A DNA stretch of 64,000 nt from positions 38,787,308 through 38,851,307 of the forward strand of contig NC_091158.1 of assembly GCF_040958095.1 (NCBI RefSeq). The letters run 5' to 3'. A model generated the notes under the pieces. It did no database searches. It was not told the DNA's origin and worked only from the letters and a program-made list of their open reading frames with translations. Shown here piece by piece: positions 21,778-33,471 of this stretch (positions are counted from its first letter, which is position 1; each line of letters opens with the position of its first letter). Made by a program: the position numbers and the translations under genes. Source of the stretch: Procambarus clarkii. Taxonomy: Eukaryota; Arthropoda; Malacostraca; Decapoda; Cambaridae.

Positions 21778-23073
21778 TCATCCATAACACGCACCGGTAA
21801 CGAGTAATGGGCAAAATCTACAACATGGGTACGGGAGATGGATGTCGACATTACTAGTGTTTGCAATATACAATGTAACAGTACCATCCTGCACTGTGTG
21901 CCAGGAGGGTTCAACAAACGTACCATTCACTTTATATGTATCACTTTCCACAATCACATTCAATAACGTAGGCACTCCCTGAACCTTAACTCTTATTCTG
22001 GTGAGAGAATGAGAGTGCAGCACAGTGTCAGTTGCCGTGGAACCATTGACTTCAGAGATGGAAGCTGCTAGGTGAGCAAGACAACGAGAATCCGTTGGGG
22101 CGTCCCCTTCCAGAAAGTCCCGATACTCACTCCCCTTAACAACTGCACAACTATGATGCTTCAATCGAGTGCCCATTTTCTCGGTTATGCTACAACGACA
22201 AGGATCTGACAAACCTACGCTAGCAAGGCGGGTGTCAACAAATTTAACGTAGTCCGATTGAAGGTATAACTCATCGCCCTGTTGATACATGCTACACAAG
22301 GTTATGATGTGGTCTTTGATACTAATGTTCCAACGATGGGGAAACAATGCAATATTTTCATCAATCATGGTTATCTTGAGATGATTACGGGGCTTTAGTG
22401 TCCCCGCAGCCCGGTCCTCGACCAGGCCTCCACCCCCAGGAAGTAGCCTGTGACAGCTGACTAACACCCAGGTACCTATTTTACTGCTAGGTAACAGGGG
22501 CATAGGGTGAAAGAAACTCTGCCTATTGTTTCTCGCTGGCGCCCGGGATCGAACATGTGACCACAGGATCACAAGTCCAGCATGCTGTCCGGTCGGCCGA
22601 CCAGCTCCCAAATGGTGTACAGACCTAGGAGAATGTCGCCAGGAAAATGAATATTGTCAACAACTAAATATGTTACAGACAATATGACGTCATCTAACTT
22701 GAGGGGGAGGTCAATTTCATCCTGAACTTTTACTTTCTTTCCTGAAACACCACTTAAAAAAAAGGTATGGGTGACTTTCTTACGGTAGTAGGGTACTTAC
22801 TTGCAATATCTCTAAGAGCTGGGGCTTGACAATATTAATTTTTGCATCTGAGTCAAGAAAAACTTTTAAAACTCTACCATGGACAATGGCTGAGACAAGG
22901 GGGCCATCACTTGAGACTGGACAAATTACTACTTGTGACTTATGTTGCCTGGGATATCTGTGTCTCGTCTGGGTCAAATTCACTGTGGTTCTGTCAACAT
23001 CTGCAACTGGGCTAGAGTCAGTGTCCTCCTCTGTCAAGTGCCCAAATCTATTTTCGGTAGCTACTGAATACAC
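21778..23073 (-). pseudogene. protease and linker region of the Gypsy fossil (SINE inside)
   Basis: The 23073-22780 part reads VVICPVSSDGPLVSAIVHG then a retropepsin-like segment. The 22370-21778 part is a long linker rich in Val, Thr and His with no domain I can name. The SINE at 22371-22609 lies within it, and the open frame through the SINE is coincidental. Broken. Confidence 0.6.
22371..22609 (-). mobile_element. tRNA-derived SINE, copy 1
   Basis: Read on the minus strand, the head GGGAGCTGGTCGGCCGACCGG holds a tRNA A-box-like start, and GTTCGATCCC about 45 bases on is a canonical B box, so the head is a tRNA relic with a Pol III promoter. The body continues to CTTGAGATAA at the far end. 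The copy at 57834-58071 has the same length and order. It sits in the Gypsy fossil. No clear TSD found. Confidence 0.85.
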
Positions 23074-23223
23074 AGGGAGGGCACTAAGACTGGCTAGTAT
23101 GAATTGGTTAGCGGTTGGCTTTGGGGGTTTCCCGATGACATCGAGTGAACATTCTGAGCTCCAGCATTCTAGGACTGAGTATTGTAATTCGAAGTTGCAT
23201 TATAGCTGTGCTGGGAGTTGTAA

Positions 23224-24346
23224 TTACGCGAAATCTGATAATGTCTTGGACGCTTGGGAGTTACGAGGTGGGGATGTCCTTTGCCTAGCTCTACAATCCG
23301 CAGTGTGGTGATCAACTTGTTTATGGTACTTGAAATATGGGAACCTAGAATGATTAGATTGACGAGGGAACAGAGAGAATTGTCTAGGAGGTGATGATCT
23401 AGGGGCGGACCAACAGTCCCTTGCAAGGTGGTTACTCTTACCACAATGCCAACATGAGGGAGTGGATGGTTGTGGACTATGGCGTCTCGGCCACTTATGA
23501 GGAGGCGAATTTGACTGGGGGCTACGAGCATGGGTACGGTTCTGCGACCAAGAGTTTTGAGAGTTTGTGGCAGGATGCTGAGAGCTTGATACTACATTTA
23601 CAGTATCAGAGGGTGGCAACAGTTGATCCCTTCAGGGAGCTAGTTTATCGGCGGCATTGTTAATAGCTTCAAACACTTCACCAATTTCATGTTTAACTCC
23701 AAAATTTTGTTGCTCGATGATCGGTTTAGTATGATCCGGGGCAAAATGCATTGAAGTCCCAAATGCTATCATTATGGCCATAGCCTCAGGGGACAGAGTA
23801 TTGTCTTTATCTACCCCATGATTAACTAATCATAGCAGACACTAAGGCATACAGATACTGATCGAGACGGCTAGTAAACACATTAAATAATTCACCAGGC
23901 TGCATGGTGGCATTGGCAATTTTCTTGACTAACCTATACAGGTCGAGGTCTACTTTGTTAACAAAGCGCCAGCGAAAGAAATCCTTAAATTCAGACCAAG
24001 ACTGTAGGCTAACAATGACTTTCTCATCAGCGACAAAACGTGCATCACCTTTGGTTGTGTCAACAGCTGACCGTGCAATTGCCAAGTATTCGGCATCAGT
24101 AGGTTCGGAAAAACGTGCGATGGTTTTTGCTTCAACTTTACTAAACCATGACTCTAATAAGCGAGATTCACCAGCAAAAAGTGGGATACCCATTTCCTGA
24201 GCTGATCTCTGGACATTAGGACAAGCAACTGTTCCAGTTGAGTCTGAAGGAGTTGCAACAGTGGTGGGCATTGTCACTACCGAGGAAGTGGCAGTTGATA
24301 GCAAATTATAATTAAATACACTAGGCATAAGAAATAGAGTACACAC
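23224..24346 (-). pseudogene. gag region of the Gypsy fossil, with nucleocapsid zinc knuckle
   Basis: The 24346-23822 frame looks like a capsid-type gag segment (IPLFAGESRLLESWFSKVE, then SWSEFKDFFRWRFVNKVD). The 23619-23224 frame is Ser/Pro/Arg-rich with a CCHC knuckle, CWHCGKSNHLARDC. Broken. It is the first coding part of the minus-strand element. Confidence 0.75.
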
Positions 24347-24404
24347 AAAAAATTAAAAACACTCAAAAAAAACTTGGCTAAGGTAAGGAAATGGCAGAAT
24401 TAAA

Positions 24405-24610
24405 GTTATTAAATTGTACAAGGCAACAAATAATTAAAAACAAGCAAAATTGTGAATTAAAAACAATTAAAATTATTAAATTGTACAAGGCAACAAATAA
24501 TAAAAAACAAGTAAAATTGTGAATTAAAAACTATTAAAATTATTAAATTGTACTAGGCAACAAATAATTATAAACAAACAAAATTGTGAATTAAATTAGC
24601 AATCTGGTAT
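24405..24610. repeat. three ~67-bp tandem repeats in the Gypsy leader
   Basis: The motif AAATTGTACAAGGCAACAAA recurs at about 24411, 24478 and 24545 with a long AAACAAGCAAAATTGTGAATT arm. Low divergence between units. Confidence 0.8.
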
Positions 24611-25943
24611 GAATATGGCTGGAATTAGAGGCATGGAAATTAATTAAACCAGATAAGCACAGCAATTTAGAATAAAAACTGGAAAGTGCAATTGCAAAAT
24701 TTAACCAAAATGATTCAACACAACAGGTGGCAATGCAGGAAAAATTGGTTTAGCAAAAACAAACTGGACACAGGCACATGTGTAACATGCTTTGGTAAAA
24801 GTTTAAAATAAAAATTTGAAAGGATAAATTTCAAAGTTAGGTCTGGAGAAATATCAAAAATTGTCTTTTGTCTGTGGAAATCTCAAAAACAAATTTCTAT
24901 TATGCGAAATAAATTGCTAAAATCAATTATGTCTTACTTCTCTCAACTTTGAATTTATCAATAACACTTGTTAGACAATTAATGAACAATAGAATTACTG
25001 AGAGATGCAGGAAATATTGAAATGACTCAGTAAAGCAGTGGAAATGGAGTACTGAACCAGCTCCAATATTTAACAAGTCACTGAATGGGTAATTCAGAAG
25101 ATATTATGGATATTTTTATGTGAATCACTATTAATACATGGTACACGAAGGTGTAGCTCTTAATTACTTAACTCAGGACTGCGGCCAAGCCAATATAACC
25201 ATAGCCAACACGAAAAAAACGGCGACAAGGCGTGTGAAAAGGTACATATACGCTTTGTTTACATTTGGAGCGACAAGCAGCGCTCCTGGAGGCAGTGGCG
25301 TGAAGCTTGGGGGACCCCACACTAGGAATGTGTGTGATGTTGTGGGCGCGACGTACTATATCGATGAGGGCCAGTTGCTATGGTGTCGTGTAGACAGAAG
25401 TTCACTGTAGAATGGTGTAGCAGAGGGCTGTAGCGGTGGTGAGAGGAGGCAATGTGGCGACATGAGTGGGAGGAGGCGACGTGGCAATGTGGCGACATGA
25501 GTGGGAGCTGGCGACACTAGTCAGACGGTTGCAGTCCACCAACTGTTTCTCAGTAAATTGCACAACACAGCTGCAAAACAGATGAAGCTTGAGAAGATGA
25601 TTGCAATAGCTGTAACATACACAAAGCTAGGTGATGTGGGATTGGGTGGCGATGGTGGTGGGTGGGTGCCGCAGGTTCCCAGGTGGCGTGAAATTCAAAA
25701 TGGCTGGCACGGGAATCTTCCTTTCCCCTCACTGATGAAATGCCGTTCTCACAGGAAAATATTGTGCCTTACTTCTGAGACGTTGACCTAGAGTAGTGGT
25801 TGATGGTAGGACCCCGGACTGGTACACTATCATTGAATATTGATGCGTGGGTGGCGGGAGGCGCTGGACACACGTGATGTGGGCACTTGAGATTTTGTAG
25901 CTCAGAAAATTTATTCTGAATCACACACTGCTACCAGTATTCG
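24611..25943 (-). other. untranslated leader of the Gypsy fossil, no gene recognised
   Basis: AT-rich up to about 25130, then GC-richer. A short direct repeat of GGCAATGTGGCGACATGAGT lies at 25448-25512. Small ORFs here have no recognisable domain. Assignment as a leader rests only on position between the LTR candidate and gag. Confidence 0.4.
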
Positions 25944-26181
25944 TTACCTTCTTGGATGTATGGTTGTTGTAGATATAAACAGTAGAACACTTCAGTAGTT
26001 TATTGAGTAAGGTAACAAGGTATATATCTGGCCTGCCGAGGTCCTACGCTAACTCTGGTCTCGAGAGATACTGAGGCCTGCTTGGAGTGCGGCTAGTGCC
26101 AGCTCTGTATGGAGTGATGTCAGAGGCCTATTCGCCTGTGATTGGTTATGTCTCAACCGTCATACAATATGAGTATTAACA
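25944..26181 (-). repeat. candidate 5' LTR of the Gypsy fossil
   Basis: On the minus strand it starts TGTTAATACTC at 26181. It contains a TATATA block, CAATAAACTACTG as a polyadenylation-like signal, and is followed by TGGTAGCAGTG, which resembles a tRNA primer-binding site. The 33-bp minisatellite begins at the very next base (26182), which supports this as an element boundary. No second LTR copy was found. Confidence 0.5.
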
Positions 26182-27290
26182 TACCTGTGGCGTCGTGGGC
26201 ATGTGTGTGTGGGGGGGGGGTTGCTACCTGCAGCGTCGTGGGTATGTGTGGGGGGTGCTACCTGCGGCGACGTGGGCATATGAAAGGTGCTACCTGCGGC
26301 GGCGTGGGCATGTGTGGGGAGTGCTACATGCGGCATCATGGGCATGTGAGTGGATGCTACCTGCGGCATCGTGGGCGTGTGTGAGGGGTGCAACCTGCGG
26401 CGTCGTGGGCATGTGTGGGGAACCTACTTGTGGCGTCTTTGGCATGTGTGGGGGGTGCTACCTTTGGCGCCGTGGGCATGTGTGGGGAGGTGATACCTGC
26501 AACGTCGTGGGCATGTGTGGTGGGAGCTACCTGCGGCGTCCTGGCTCCCTACCTACACATGTCCACGACACAGCAGGTAGCACCCCCTCCCACAAATGCT
26601 CACGATGCTGCAGATAGCTGGGAGCTACCTGCAGCATCGTGGGCATGTGAGGGGGGGAGCTCCCAGCGGCGTCGTGGGCATTTGTGTGGGGGGAGCTACC
26701 TGCAGCGTCGTGGGCATGTGTGGGGGGGGGGGGCTACCTGTGGCATCGTAGGTATGTGTGGGGTGGGGGGAGCTTCCTGAGGCGTCGTGGGCATGTGTGG
26801 GGGGGGGGGAGCTACCTGTGGCGTCGTGAGCATGTGTGGTGGGTGCTACCTGCGGCGTCATCGGCATGTGTGTGTGGGGGGAGCTGCCTGCGGCGTCTTG
26901 GGCATGTATGGGGGGGGGAGCTACCTGTGGCGTCGTGGTCATATGTGGGAGTGATACCTGCGGCGTTGCTGGCATAAGTGGGGCGCTACCTGCCGCGTAT
27001 TGGGCATGTGTGGGGGGGGGGTGCTACCTGCGGCATCGTGTGCATGTGTTTGGGGGGGGGAGTGCTACCTGCGGCGTCGTGTGCATGCGTGGAGGAGTTA
27101 CCTGCGGCGGCGTCAGTATGTATGGAGCTACTACCTGCGGCTTCGTGAGCATGTGTGGGGGTGCTACCTGCAGCATCATGCGAATGTGTGGAGGCGGGTG
27201 ATACCAGCGACGTCGTGGGCATGTGTGTGGGGGGTGGGGTGTTACCTGCAGCGTCGAGGGGAAGTGTAAGGGGGCTAACGGCGGCGTCGT
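26182..27290 (+). repeat. 33-bp minisatellite, left block
   Basis: Degenerate units around CTACCTGCGGCGTCGTGGG then CATGTGTGGGGGG, with variable G runs. The unit is close to 33 bp, so codon-phase ORFs appear in several frames; they are not genes. A short inverted block interrupts it at 26553-26607. Confidence 0.93.
26553..26607 (-). repeat. small inverted block within the 33-bp array
   Basis: About two units run in the opposite direction (ACATGTCCACGACACAGCAGG, CACGATGCTGCAG). It is entered by GGCTCCCTACCTACACATG and left by TAGCTGGGAGCTACCTGC. Both junctions recur around the large inverted block at 27291-28735. Confidence 0.8.
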
Positions 27291-28735
27291 GGCTCCCTCC
27301 CTACACATGCTCACAACGCCGCAGGTAGCACCCCCCCCCCCACACACACATGCACACGACGCCGCACGTAACTCCTCAACCCCACACATGCCCAGGACAA
27401 CGCAGGTAGCACCCCCAGACATGCCCACGACGACGCAGGTAGCACCCCCACACATGCCCAGGACGACGCAGGTAGCACCCCCAGACATGCCCACGACGAC
27501 GCAGGTAGCACCCCCACACATGCCCAGGACGACGCAGGTAGCACCCCCAGACATGCCCACGACGACGCAGGTAGCACCCCCACACATGCCCAGGACGACG
27601 CAGGTAGCACCCCCACACATGCCCACGACGACGCAGGTAGCACCCCGCACACATGCCCACGATGCTGCAGGTAGCACCCCCAGACATGCCCACGACGACG
27701 CAGGTAGCACCCCCAGACATGCCCACGACGACGCAGGTAGCACCCCCAGACATGCCCACGATGCTGCAGGTAGCACCCCCAGACATGCCCACGACGACGC
27801 AGGTAGCACCCCCACACATGCCCACGACGACGCAGGTAGCACCCCCACACATGCCCACGACGACGCAGGTAGCACCCCCACACATGCCCACGACGACGCA
27901 GGTAGCACCCCCACACATGCCCACGATGCTGCAGGTAGCACCCCCAGACATGCCCACGACGACGCAGGTAGCACCCCCAGACATGCCCACGACACCGCAG
28001 GTAGCACCCCCAGACATGCCCACGACGACGCAGGTAGCACCCCCAGACATGCCCACGATGCTGCAGGTAGCACCCCCACATGCCCACGACGACACAGGTA
28101 GCACCCCCACACATGCCCACGACGACGCAGGTAGCACCCCCAGACATGCCCACGACGACGCAGGTAGCACCCCCACACATGCCCACGACGACGCAGGTAG
28201 CACCCCCAGACATGCCCACGATGCTGCAGGTAGCACCCCCACATGCCCACGATGCTGCAGGTAGCACCCCCACATGCCCACGACGACGCAGGTAGCACCC
28301 CCACACATGCCCACGACGACGCAGGTAGCACCCCCACACATGCCCACGACGACGCAGGTAGCACCCCCAGACATGCCCACGACGACGCAGGTAGCACCCC
28401 CACACATGCCCACGACGACGCAGGTAGCACCCCCACACATGCCCACGACACCGCAGGTAGCACCCCCACACATGCCCACGACGACGCAGGTAGCACCCCC
28501 AGACATGCCCACGACGACGCAGGTAGCACCCCCCCACATGCCCACGACGACGCAGGTAGCACCCCCACACATGCCCACGACGACGCAGGTAGCACCCCCC
28601 CACACATGCCCACGACGACGCAGGTAGCACCCCCACACATGCCCACGACGACGCAGGTAGCACCCCCACACATGCCCACGACGACGCAGGTAGCAACCCC
28701 CACACATGCCCACGACACCGCAGGTAACAGGGACC
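27291..28735 (-). repeat. 33-bp minisatellite, large inverted block
   Basis: About 43 head-to-tail units in the orientation opposite to both flanks: CACATGCCCACGACGACGCAG then GTAGCACCCCC. The units are far more uniform than in the flanks and share ACGACGC where the flanks (reverse complement) have ACGCCGC. It is entered by GGCTCCCTCCCTACACATG near 27291 and left by TAACAGGGACCTACCTGC near 28722. The long ORFs (up to 611 codons) follow from the 11-codon period and are not genes. Confidence 0.93.
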
Positions 28736-29350
28736 TACCTGCGGCATCGTGGGCATGAGTGGGCGTGTTTCCTGCAGCGTCGTGGGCATGTGTTGACGTG
28801 CTTTTCGCGGCATCGTGGAAATGTGTTGGGGAGGGTGCTACCTGCGGCGTCGTGGGCATGTGTTGGGGAGGGTGCTACCTGCGGCGTCGTGTGCATGTGT
28901 TGGGGAGGGTGCTACCTGCGGCGTCGTGTGCATGTGTGGAGGAGGGTGCTACCTGTGGCGTCGTGTGCATGTGTTGGGGAGGGTGCTACCTGTGGCGTCG
29001 TGTGCATGTGTTGGGGAGGGTGCTACCTGCGGCGTCGTGTGCATGTGTTTGGGAGGGTGCTACCTGCGGCGTCGTGTGCATGTGTCGGGGGGGGGGGGTG
29101 GAGCTACCTGCGGCGTCGTGTGCATGTGTGGGGGGGTGGAGCTACCTGCGGCGTCGTGGGCATGTTTGGGGGAGGGTGCTACCTGCGGCGTCGTGGGCAT
29201 GTTTGGGGGAGGGTGCTACCTGCGGCGTCGTGTGCATGTGTATTCGGGTGGAGCTACGTGCGGCGTCGTTGGCATGTGTGTGAGGAGGGGGGGGCTACCT
29301 GCGGCGACGTGGGTATGTGGAGGGGGAGGGGGTGAAGTTACCTGCGGCGT
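28736..29350 (+). repeat. 33-bp minisatellite, right block
   Basis: Returns to the left-block orientation (CTACCTGCGGCGTCGTG, GCATGTGTTGGGGAGGGTG). Many units share a longer G-rich spacer, TGTTGGGGAGGGTG, giving a right-block variant with a slightly longer period. The array ends near 29350 at CTGCGGCGTCTGG. Confidence 0.92.
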
Positions 29351-29698
29351 CTGGCCGGGATAGCTTGTTGTGGCTGACATGAACGTTGCTAGAGTAGAAA
29401 GGACGTATAAACAGGGAGGAACAAAGGAGCAGAAATATTGGACCGAAAATGTCTTGGACATTACAGTGCGGAACCAGAGAGGGAAACAAACATTTACAGA
29501 CTTAATATCGGTTACCAGGAAGGTAACGATACATAACAGCAAGATTGGGAGTGAATTCGGGGGCGCTGGTCAAGGAGAAATCGTATTTAGCATCGCACTG
29601 ACTATTACGGCCCTCTCGGGACGCAACGGGGTTCTTACTCTGATGTTGTTAGAGGAAGATATATATCCGTTCCCAAGCCAGTAGTGGCTATCAAGGGA
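29351..29698. other. non-repetitive spacer with one unexplained open frame
   Basis: An ATG at 29379 opens a frame to 29684 (MNVARVERTYKQGG...). It has balanced composition but no motif I can name, and nothing supports expression. It may be part of the element that ends in the LTR-like block to the right. Confidence 0.3.
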
Positions 29699-30625
29699 TG
29701 TGATCCGTGACGCAAGTAACTTAAAGGGGGAAGGGAAAGGAAGTTAAGAACTTAATATTATAATTACCATCACCAAATAAATGTATAAAAGAGTACACAG
29801 GGGGAGGGGTATTAACACTATACAAGGGGATTATTCACAATCATTGTCTTCTGCTGAAGACTCTGGTGCAAAACTCTCGGTGCTGAGTCCTCGGTGCTTC
29901 TTCGTGGCCTCACAACGAATCCTTCTGAGAAGCTGAGCCTACCCTGGCCACAGGTCAGCCAAAACACAGGTCCACTGGGGGCACCGCCGTGGAGGCCGTC
30001 ATCCACAAATCCAGCAGGGGCTCTGCTGGCAGGTTCCGGACCCGCAACGCTGGTCAGGCCACTCCACGAACGATATAAGGGGAACGCCCTAGACAGGAGC
30101 CTCGTGTGACACCACAAATCACTCTCCTGTCCTCAATACCCCAGTGGATGATTGTCTCCAACAGTCGGTCCCGGGTAATCCTTTTACTGCCACTCCACTG
30201 GCAGGGTAACACACCACAGTGTTCTTCCGGGGGGACGACTTCACAACTGCTGCAGCAAAGTACAAGGTATGGAGACGGCTGCCTCGGGTAGACTGACTCA
30301 ACTCCCATCACAGCAGTCCCAGGTCGACTCTGTAAGCAGACACGTCATAAATAACTGGGACACACTAAGGCACCTCACTTACAGGTTCAGACACAAACGC
30401 CCACCTATCCACTCCATAGATGGCGCTGGTGTCTGAGCACCATCTCACCAGAGGTCAGCAGCGGCTGTGTTGTGAGCTGCACAGGACTGGAAACTGGCCC
30501 TTGTGGCCGGTATTCGCCGTCCTCACCCGGTGTCGTCGTCGTTTGGCGGGGGTTTCGGGAGCTGACCCACAGATGGCGCAGTCGTTACTGCTCCGTGTTC
30601 GGACGCTGGATCCGGGTTCGTAACA
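29699..30625 (-). repeat. LTR-like fossil (solo or single LTR)
   Basis: Read on the minus strand the block starts TGTTACGAACCCGG at 30625 and ends GTCACGGATCACA at 29699, so it has TG...CA ends. It contains ATAATCCCCTTGTATAG and a TTTATACATTTATT region near its far end. No coding domains lie next to it and no flanking duplication was recognised. Length of about 927 bp fits an LTR. Confidence 0.45.
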
Positions 30626-31780
30626 CTGACGAGTTTAGTCATTGACTTCCAGGCATTAACGAGTTAAGAAGAATACATTAGACGAATTGGGACAGTGGGA
30701 TGTCTCGTATTTAGGGTTGTGTGGCTTCATGGGTAAATGAAAGGCGGCTGGATAATGTTGATCCGGATTGTAAAATCATTTGCAAACGTTACGTCTGAAG
30801 TCCAGTTGACAAAAAATGGATAAGCATTGTAATACTAATGAGGTAGTAAGAGAGGCAGCGGCAGGCAAACAATTTAAAGATGAGGTTTTATCTGGAGCAA
30901 AAATGTATCGACTTACCCAGAGCCGGTAGAGAAAAATAGGAGAGTTCTGTTAGGTTCGTCAAACTGTAATTAGGTAGAGAATCAGGAAAGTGATGAGTGA
31001 GGCAGGCCAAGTAACTCATGATAACTCATAATGTGTGGTATTCTGGATAAGTGATATTTCACTGAGTTTACTGGAGGAATGTTTGACGTTTGACCTTCAG
31101 CTGAAAATATCTATATTGGTGATGAGGGGACAACTTCACTCCCTTGGCTGCCATCAAGGGGTAGCTCTGGAAACACATACTGTAACTGTCTCTATTTTCC
31201 GCTTGTTACAACTTGTAATAAAGTTGTTACATCTTGGCTTAACGTGATTATGACGTATTAGAACGTTGTTACAACCTGCTATATTGGTTATTATAACTGG
31301 TTAGGAGGTATTAAAACTTGTTCGAACGTTGTAGCAACGTCGTAATTTCGGTGTGTGTTTGGCGGGGGGTCACTAGACAAATGACAGAATTAAGGTTTAA
31401 AAGAGTTCCCTGGACGGAATGAAGACATTTACATGGTTCTTAGAGAAAGTAAGCATGACTTGCATGAGTGCCTCTCTTGCATACTTAATGAATCATTGGA
31501 GTGGAGTAGAGTGCCAGAATATTGAAGGGTTGCGAGTGGACGTTGGCGTTTGAGACTGAAGATACATTATCTGTGTTGATATTTTATCGTCTGGCTTGAA
31601 GTCAAAGGCGGGAGAGTTACTTCAAACGATAGATGTTAAGATGGGCCACTTATATCTTGAAGAATATAGATTGGTGTGAACTCAAAGCGTGGTCTTACTA
31701 GGGGTTCCAGGTATTTGACTGGTACACCTAAGGTTCAATATACTGCTCAATACACACACTGTTTAACACAATGACAGATG
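30626..31780. other. AT-rich spacer, nothing recognised
   Basis: No long ORF, TIR or tandem repeat seen. A run of variants of TTACAACTTGTTA and ACGTTGTTACAACC lies at 31195-31345. Confidence 0.4.
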
Positions 31781-31789
31781 TGTTAAATT

Positions 31790-32285
31790 ACACATCTGGC
31801 ACTAGGGAAGAGTTGTGACAGATGGGGATTGTAGGATCCTCCAAGAACATTTGAACAGGTTGCAGAGATGGTCAGAGAAATGGCTACTGGAGTTCAACAC
31901 GAGCAAATGTAAAGTTATGGAAAAGGGATTAGGAGATAGGAGACCAAAGGGACAGTATACAATGAAGGGGAACTGCCTACCTGTGACGACTCGAGAAAGA
32001 GACCTGGGCGTTGACGTAACACCTAATCTAACTCCTGAGGCACATATATATAGGATATCGACAGCTACGCATTCTACACTGGCGAAAGTTAGAACATCCT
32101 TCAGAAACCTAAGTAATGAGGCATTTAGGGCGCTTTACACTTCCTACGTGAGGCCAGTCCTAGAGTATTCCGCTATTGTGACTCCTCGTCTGCACTTAGA
32201 GTATGCCGCTCCATCATGGAGTCGCCACCTGAAGAAACACATAAGGAAACTGGAAAAGGTTCAGAAGTTTGCGCTTCTATGAGCT
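31790..32285 (+). pseudogene. LINE RT thumb fragment (CR1/Jockey-like)
   Basis: The 31815-32282 frame reads LQEHLNRLQRWSEKWLLEFN then KCKVM, RERDLGVDV, ALYTSYVRPVLEY, HLEYAAPSWSRHLKKHIRKL and EKVQKFALL. These are the blocks after the YADD motif in CR1/L2/Jockey-type reverse transcriptases. The LEY block appears twice with about 12 codons between, suggesting a small internal duplication. Catalytic parts and the 3' end are absent; this is a severely truncated scrap unrelated to copies A and C. Confidence 0.8.
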
Positions 32286-33470
32286 TCAGTGAGCTTCTGT
32301 TGCTCACTGTGAGTTCTACATTAGGACGAGTCATTACTCAATAGTTTGGATCGATGTAGATTCAGTGAATGTTGAGAAATATTTTATTACAGTATATTGA
32401 TAAGATACTCTGTTGCAGAGGTTTATGCAACACTTTAAACGTTTTGGTGCATATTACTTTTCTGAAGAGGTCAGGATTACAGTTTTTTTTATCGGAAGAG
32501 ACTTGAACCCTAAAACTTTATCTTCTGTTCCTAGTTAAGTCATTATCATTGAAAATGTTAATTAGCCAGTTAGAAATGTCAGTCAGTAGTTAAATAATTG
32601 AAGTATTGTTTGACTGAATTATACTAAGTCTCTGAAATAATAGAAAAAGAAAGAATGTTAAATCTCATTTTCCCTGAATAGAATTAAGTTAGGAAAAACA
32701 TTCATATTTATTATATAATGATTAAGACGAATGACTCTCCAGATAAAGGTTCGCCTATTATATTGTCTGGATTGAAGTTCCAAATATTGGTGTAATTTAT
32801 TTCTCAAATAATTTTGATAGATAAAATTTTACCCTTAGTAAGATTTAAATTTATGTTTTCTGTAATTTAAATATTTGTCTCTAAAACTTTTGTTATTAAT
32901 TGTTTTTAAGTAACAATCATTACAATATATTAAAAGTGATATATTACGTTACTATAAAAGGTAATTCACAGCAAACGTTTGAGAAATGCATAATGCATAT
33001 TTTACAGAATATTTCATCTTTACTGTCCATAGCACTGCTAAAAATGGTTGAATTATCTTTGAAAAATTATTCCTAAAATTCCGAGCATAGACAGATCATC
33101 CATGGGATCTGTAATCCTTTTGAATGAAGTTTTGATTTCGTAAATTTCAACCCAAAATTCAAAAATCTTCCTGAAAAAGGTATATGAGTATCTTCAGATC
33201 AAACAAAATGTTATTTCTCTTTCTTATTTATGTTAATTGCTTGTTGATATTTTCCCATATGATCCGTTTGATATGGAGCAGCCAAGCTAGGTGTTGGGCA
33301 TGTTGTATCTTTCACAAGTACCGTCAGAATAAACATTTATTTTAGATTATCTAGGCGTGAGTATTCCAACCTGTTATATGTCTTCAATTTGTGTTAAGAT
33401 AAATACTCTCTTTTCTTGGCTTCGATTAGCACAGATATGACCGATGTACAAGAGTCATTGAATCAGCTCC
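32286..33470. other. AT-rich spacer, nothing recognised
   Basis: Very AT-rich, with stops in all frames. No RNA gene or repeat relation seen. Confidence 0.45.
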
Positions 33471-33471
33471 T

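Larger units (their letters stand above)
12222..26181 (-). mobile_element. Gypsy-type LTR retroelement fossil, interrupted by a LINE and a SINE
   Basis: On the minus strand the parts are in Gypsy order: candidate 5' LTR (26181-25944), leader, gag with a zinc knuckle, protease, RT, RNase H, integrase. The LINE at 14464-20749 splits RT from RNase H, and the SINE at 22371-22609 sits between protease and RT. The coding region is broken in several places besides these insertions. No matching 3' LTR was recognised. It is older than LINE C, which inserted into it. The right boundary abuts the 33-bp minisatellite directly. Confidence 0.8.

Noticed and set aside
22371-22609. Functional tRNA gene
   Set aside because: The tRNA-like head has A and B boxes but continues into a ~170-bp body and exists as a dispersed family; it is a SINE. 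The same holds for 57834-58071.
21778-22611. A 277-codon protein spanning the SINE
   Set aside because: The frame passes through the SINE by chance; the SINE is an insertion in the Gypsy fossil.
27024-28859. Very long ORFs (445-611 codons, both strands) in the 33-bp array
   Set aside because: The unit is 11 codons long and lacks stops in several frames; overlapping long frames on both strands are a product of the period, with no start context or domain.
26182-29350. CRISPR-like array
   Set aside because: Units are continuous without unique spacers, and the context is eukaryotic; it is a minisatellite.
29379-29684. Small host gene (about 100 codons)
   Set aside because: No domain, no splice or polyadenylation support, sits between a satellite and an LTR-like block; kept only as a note.
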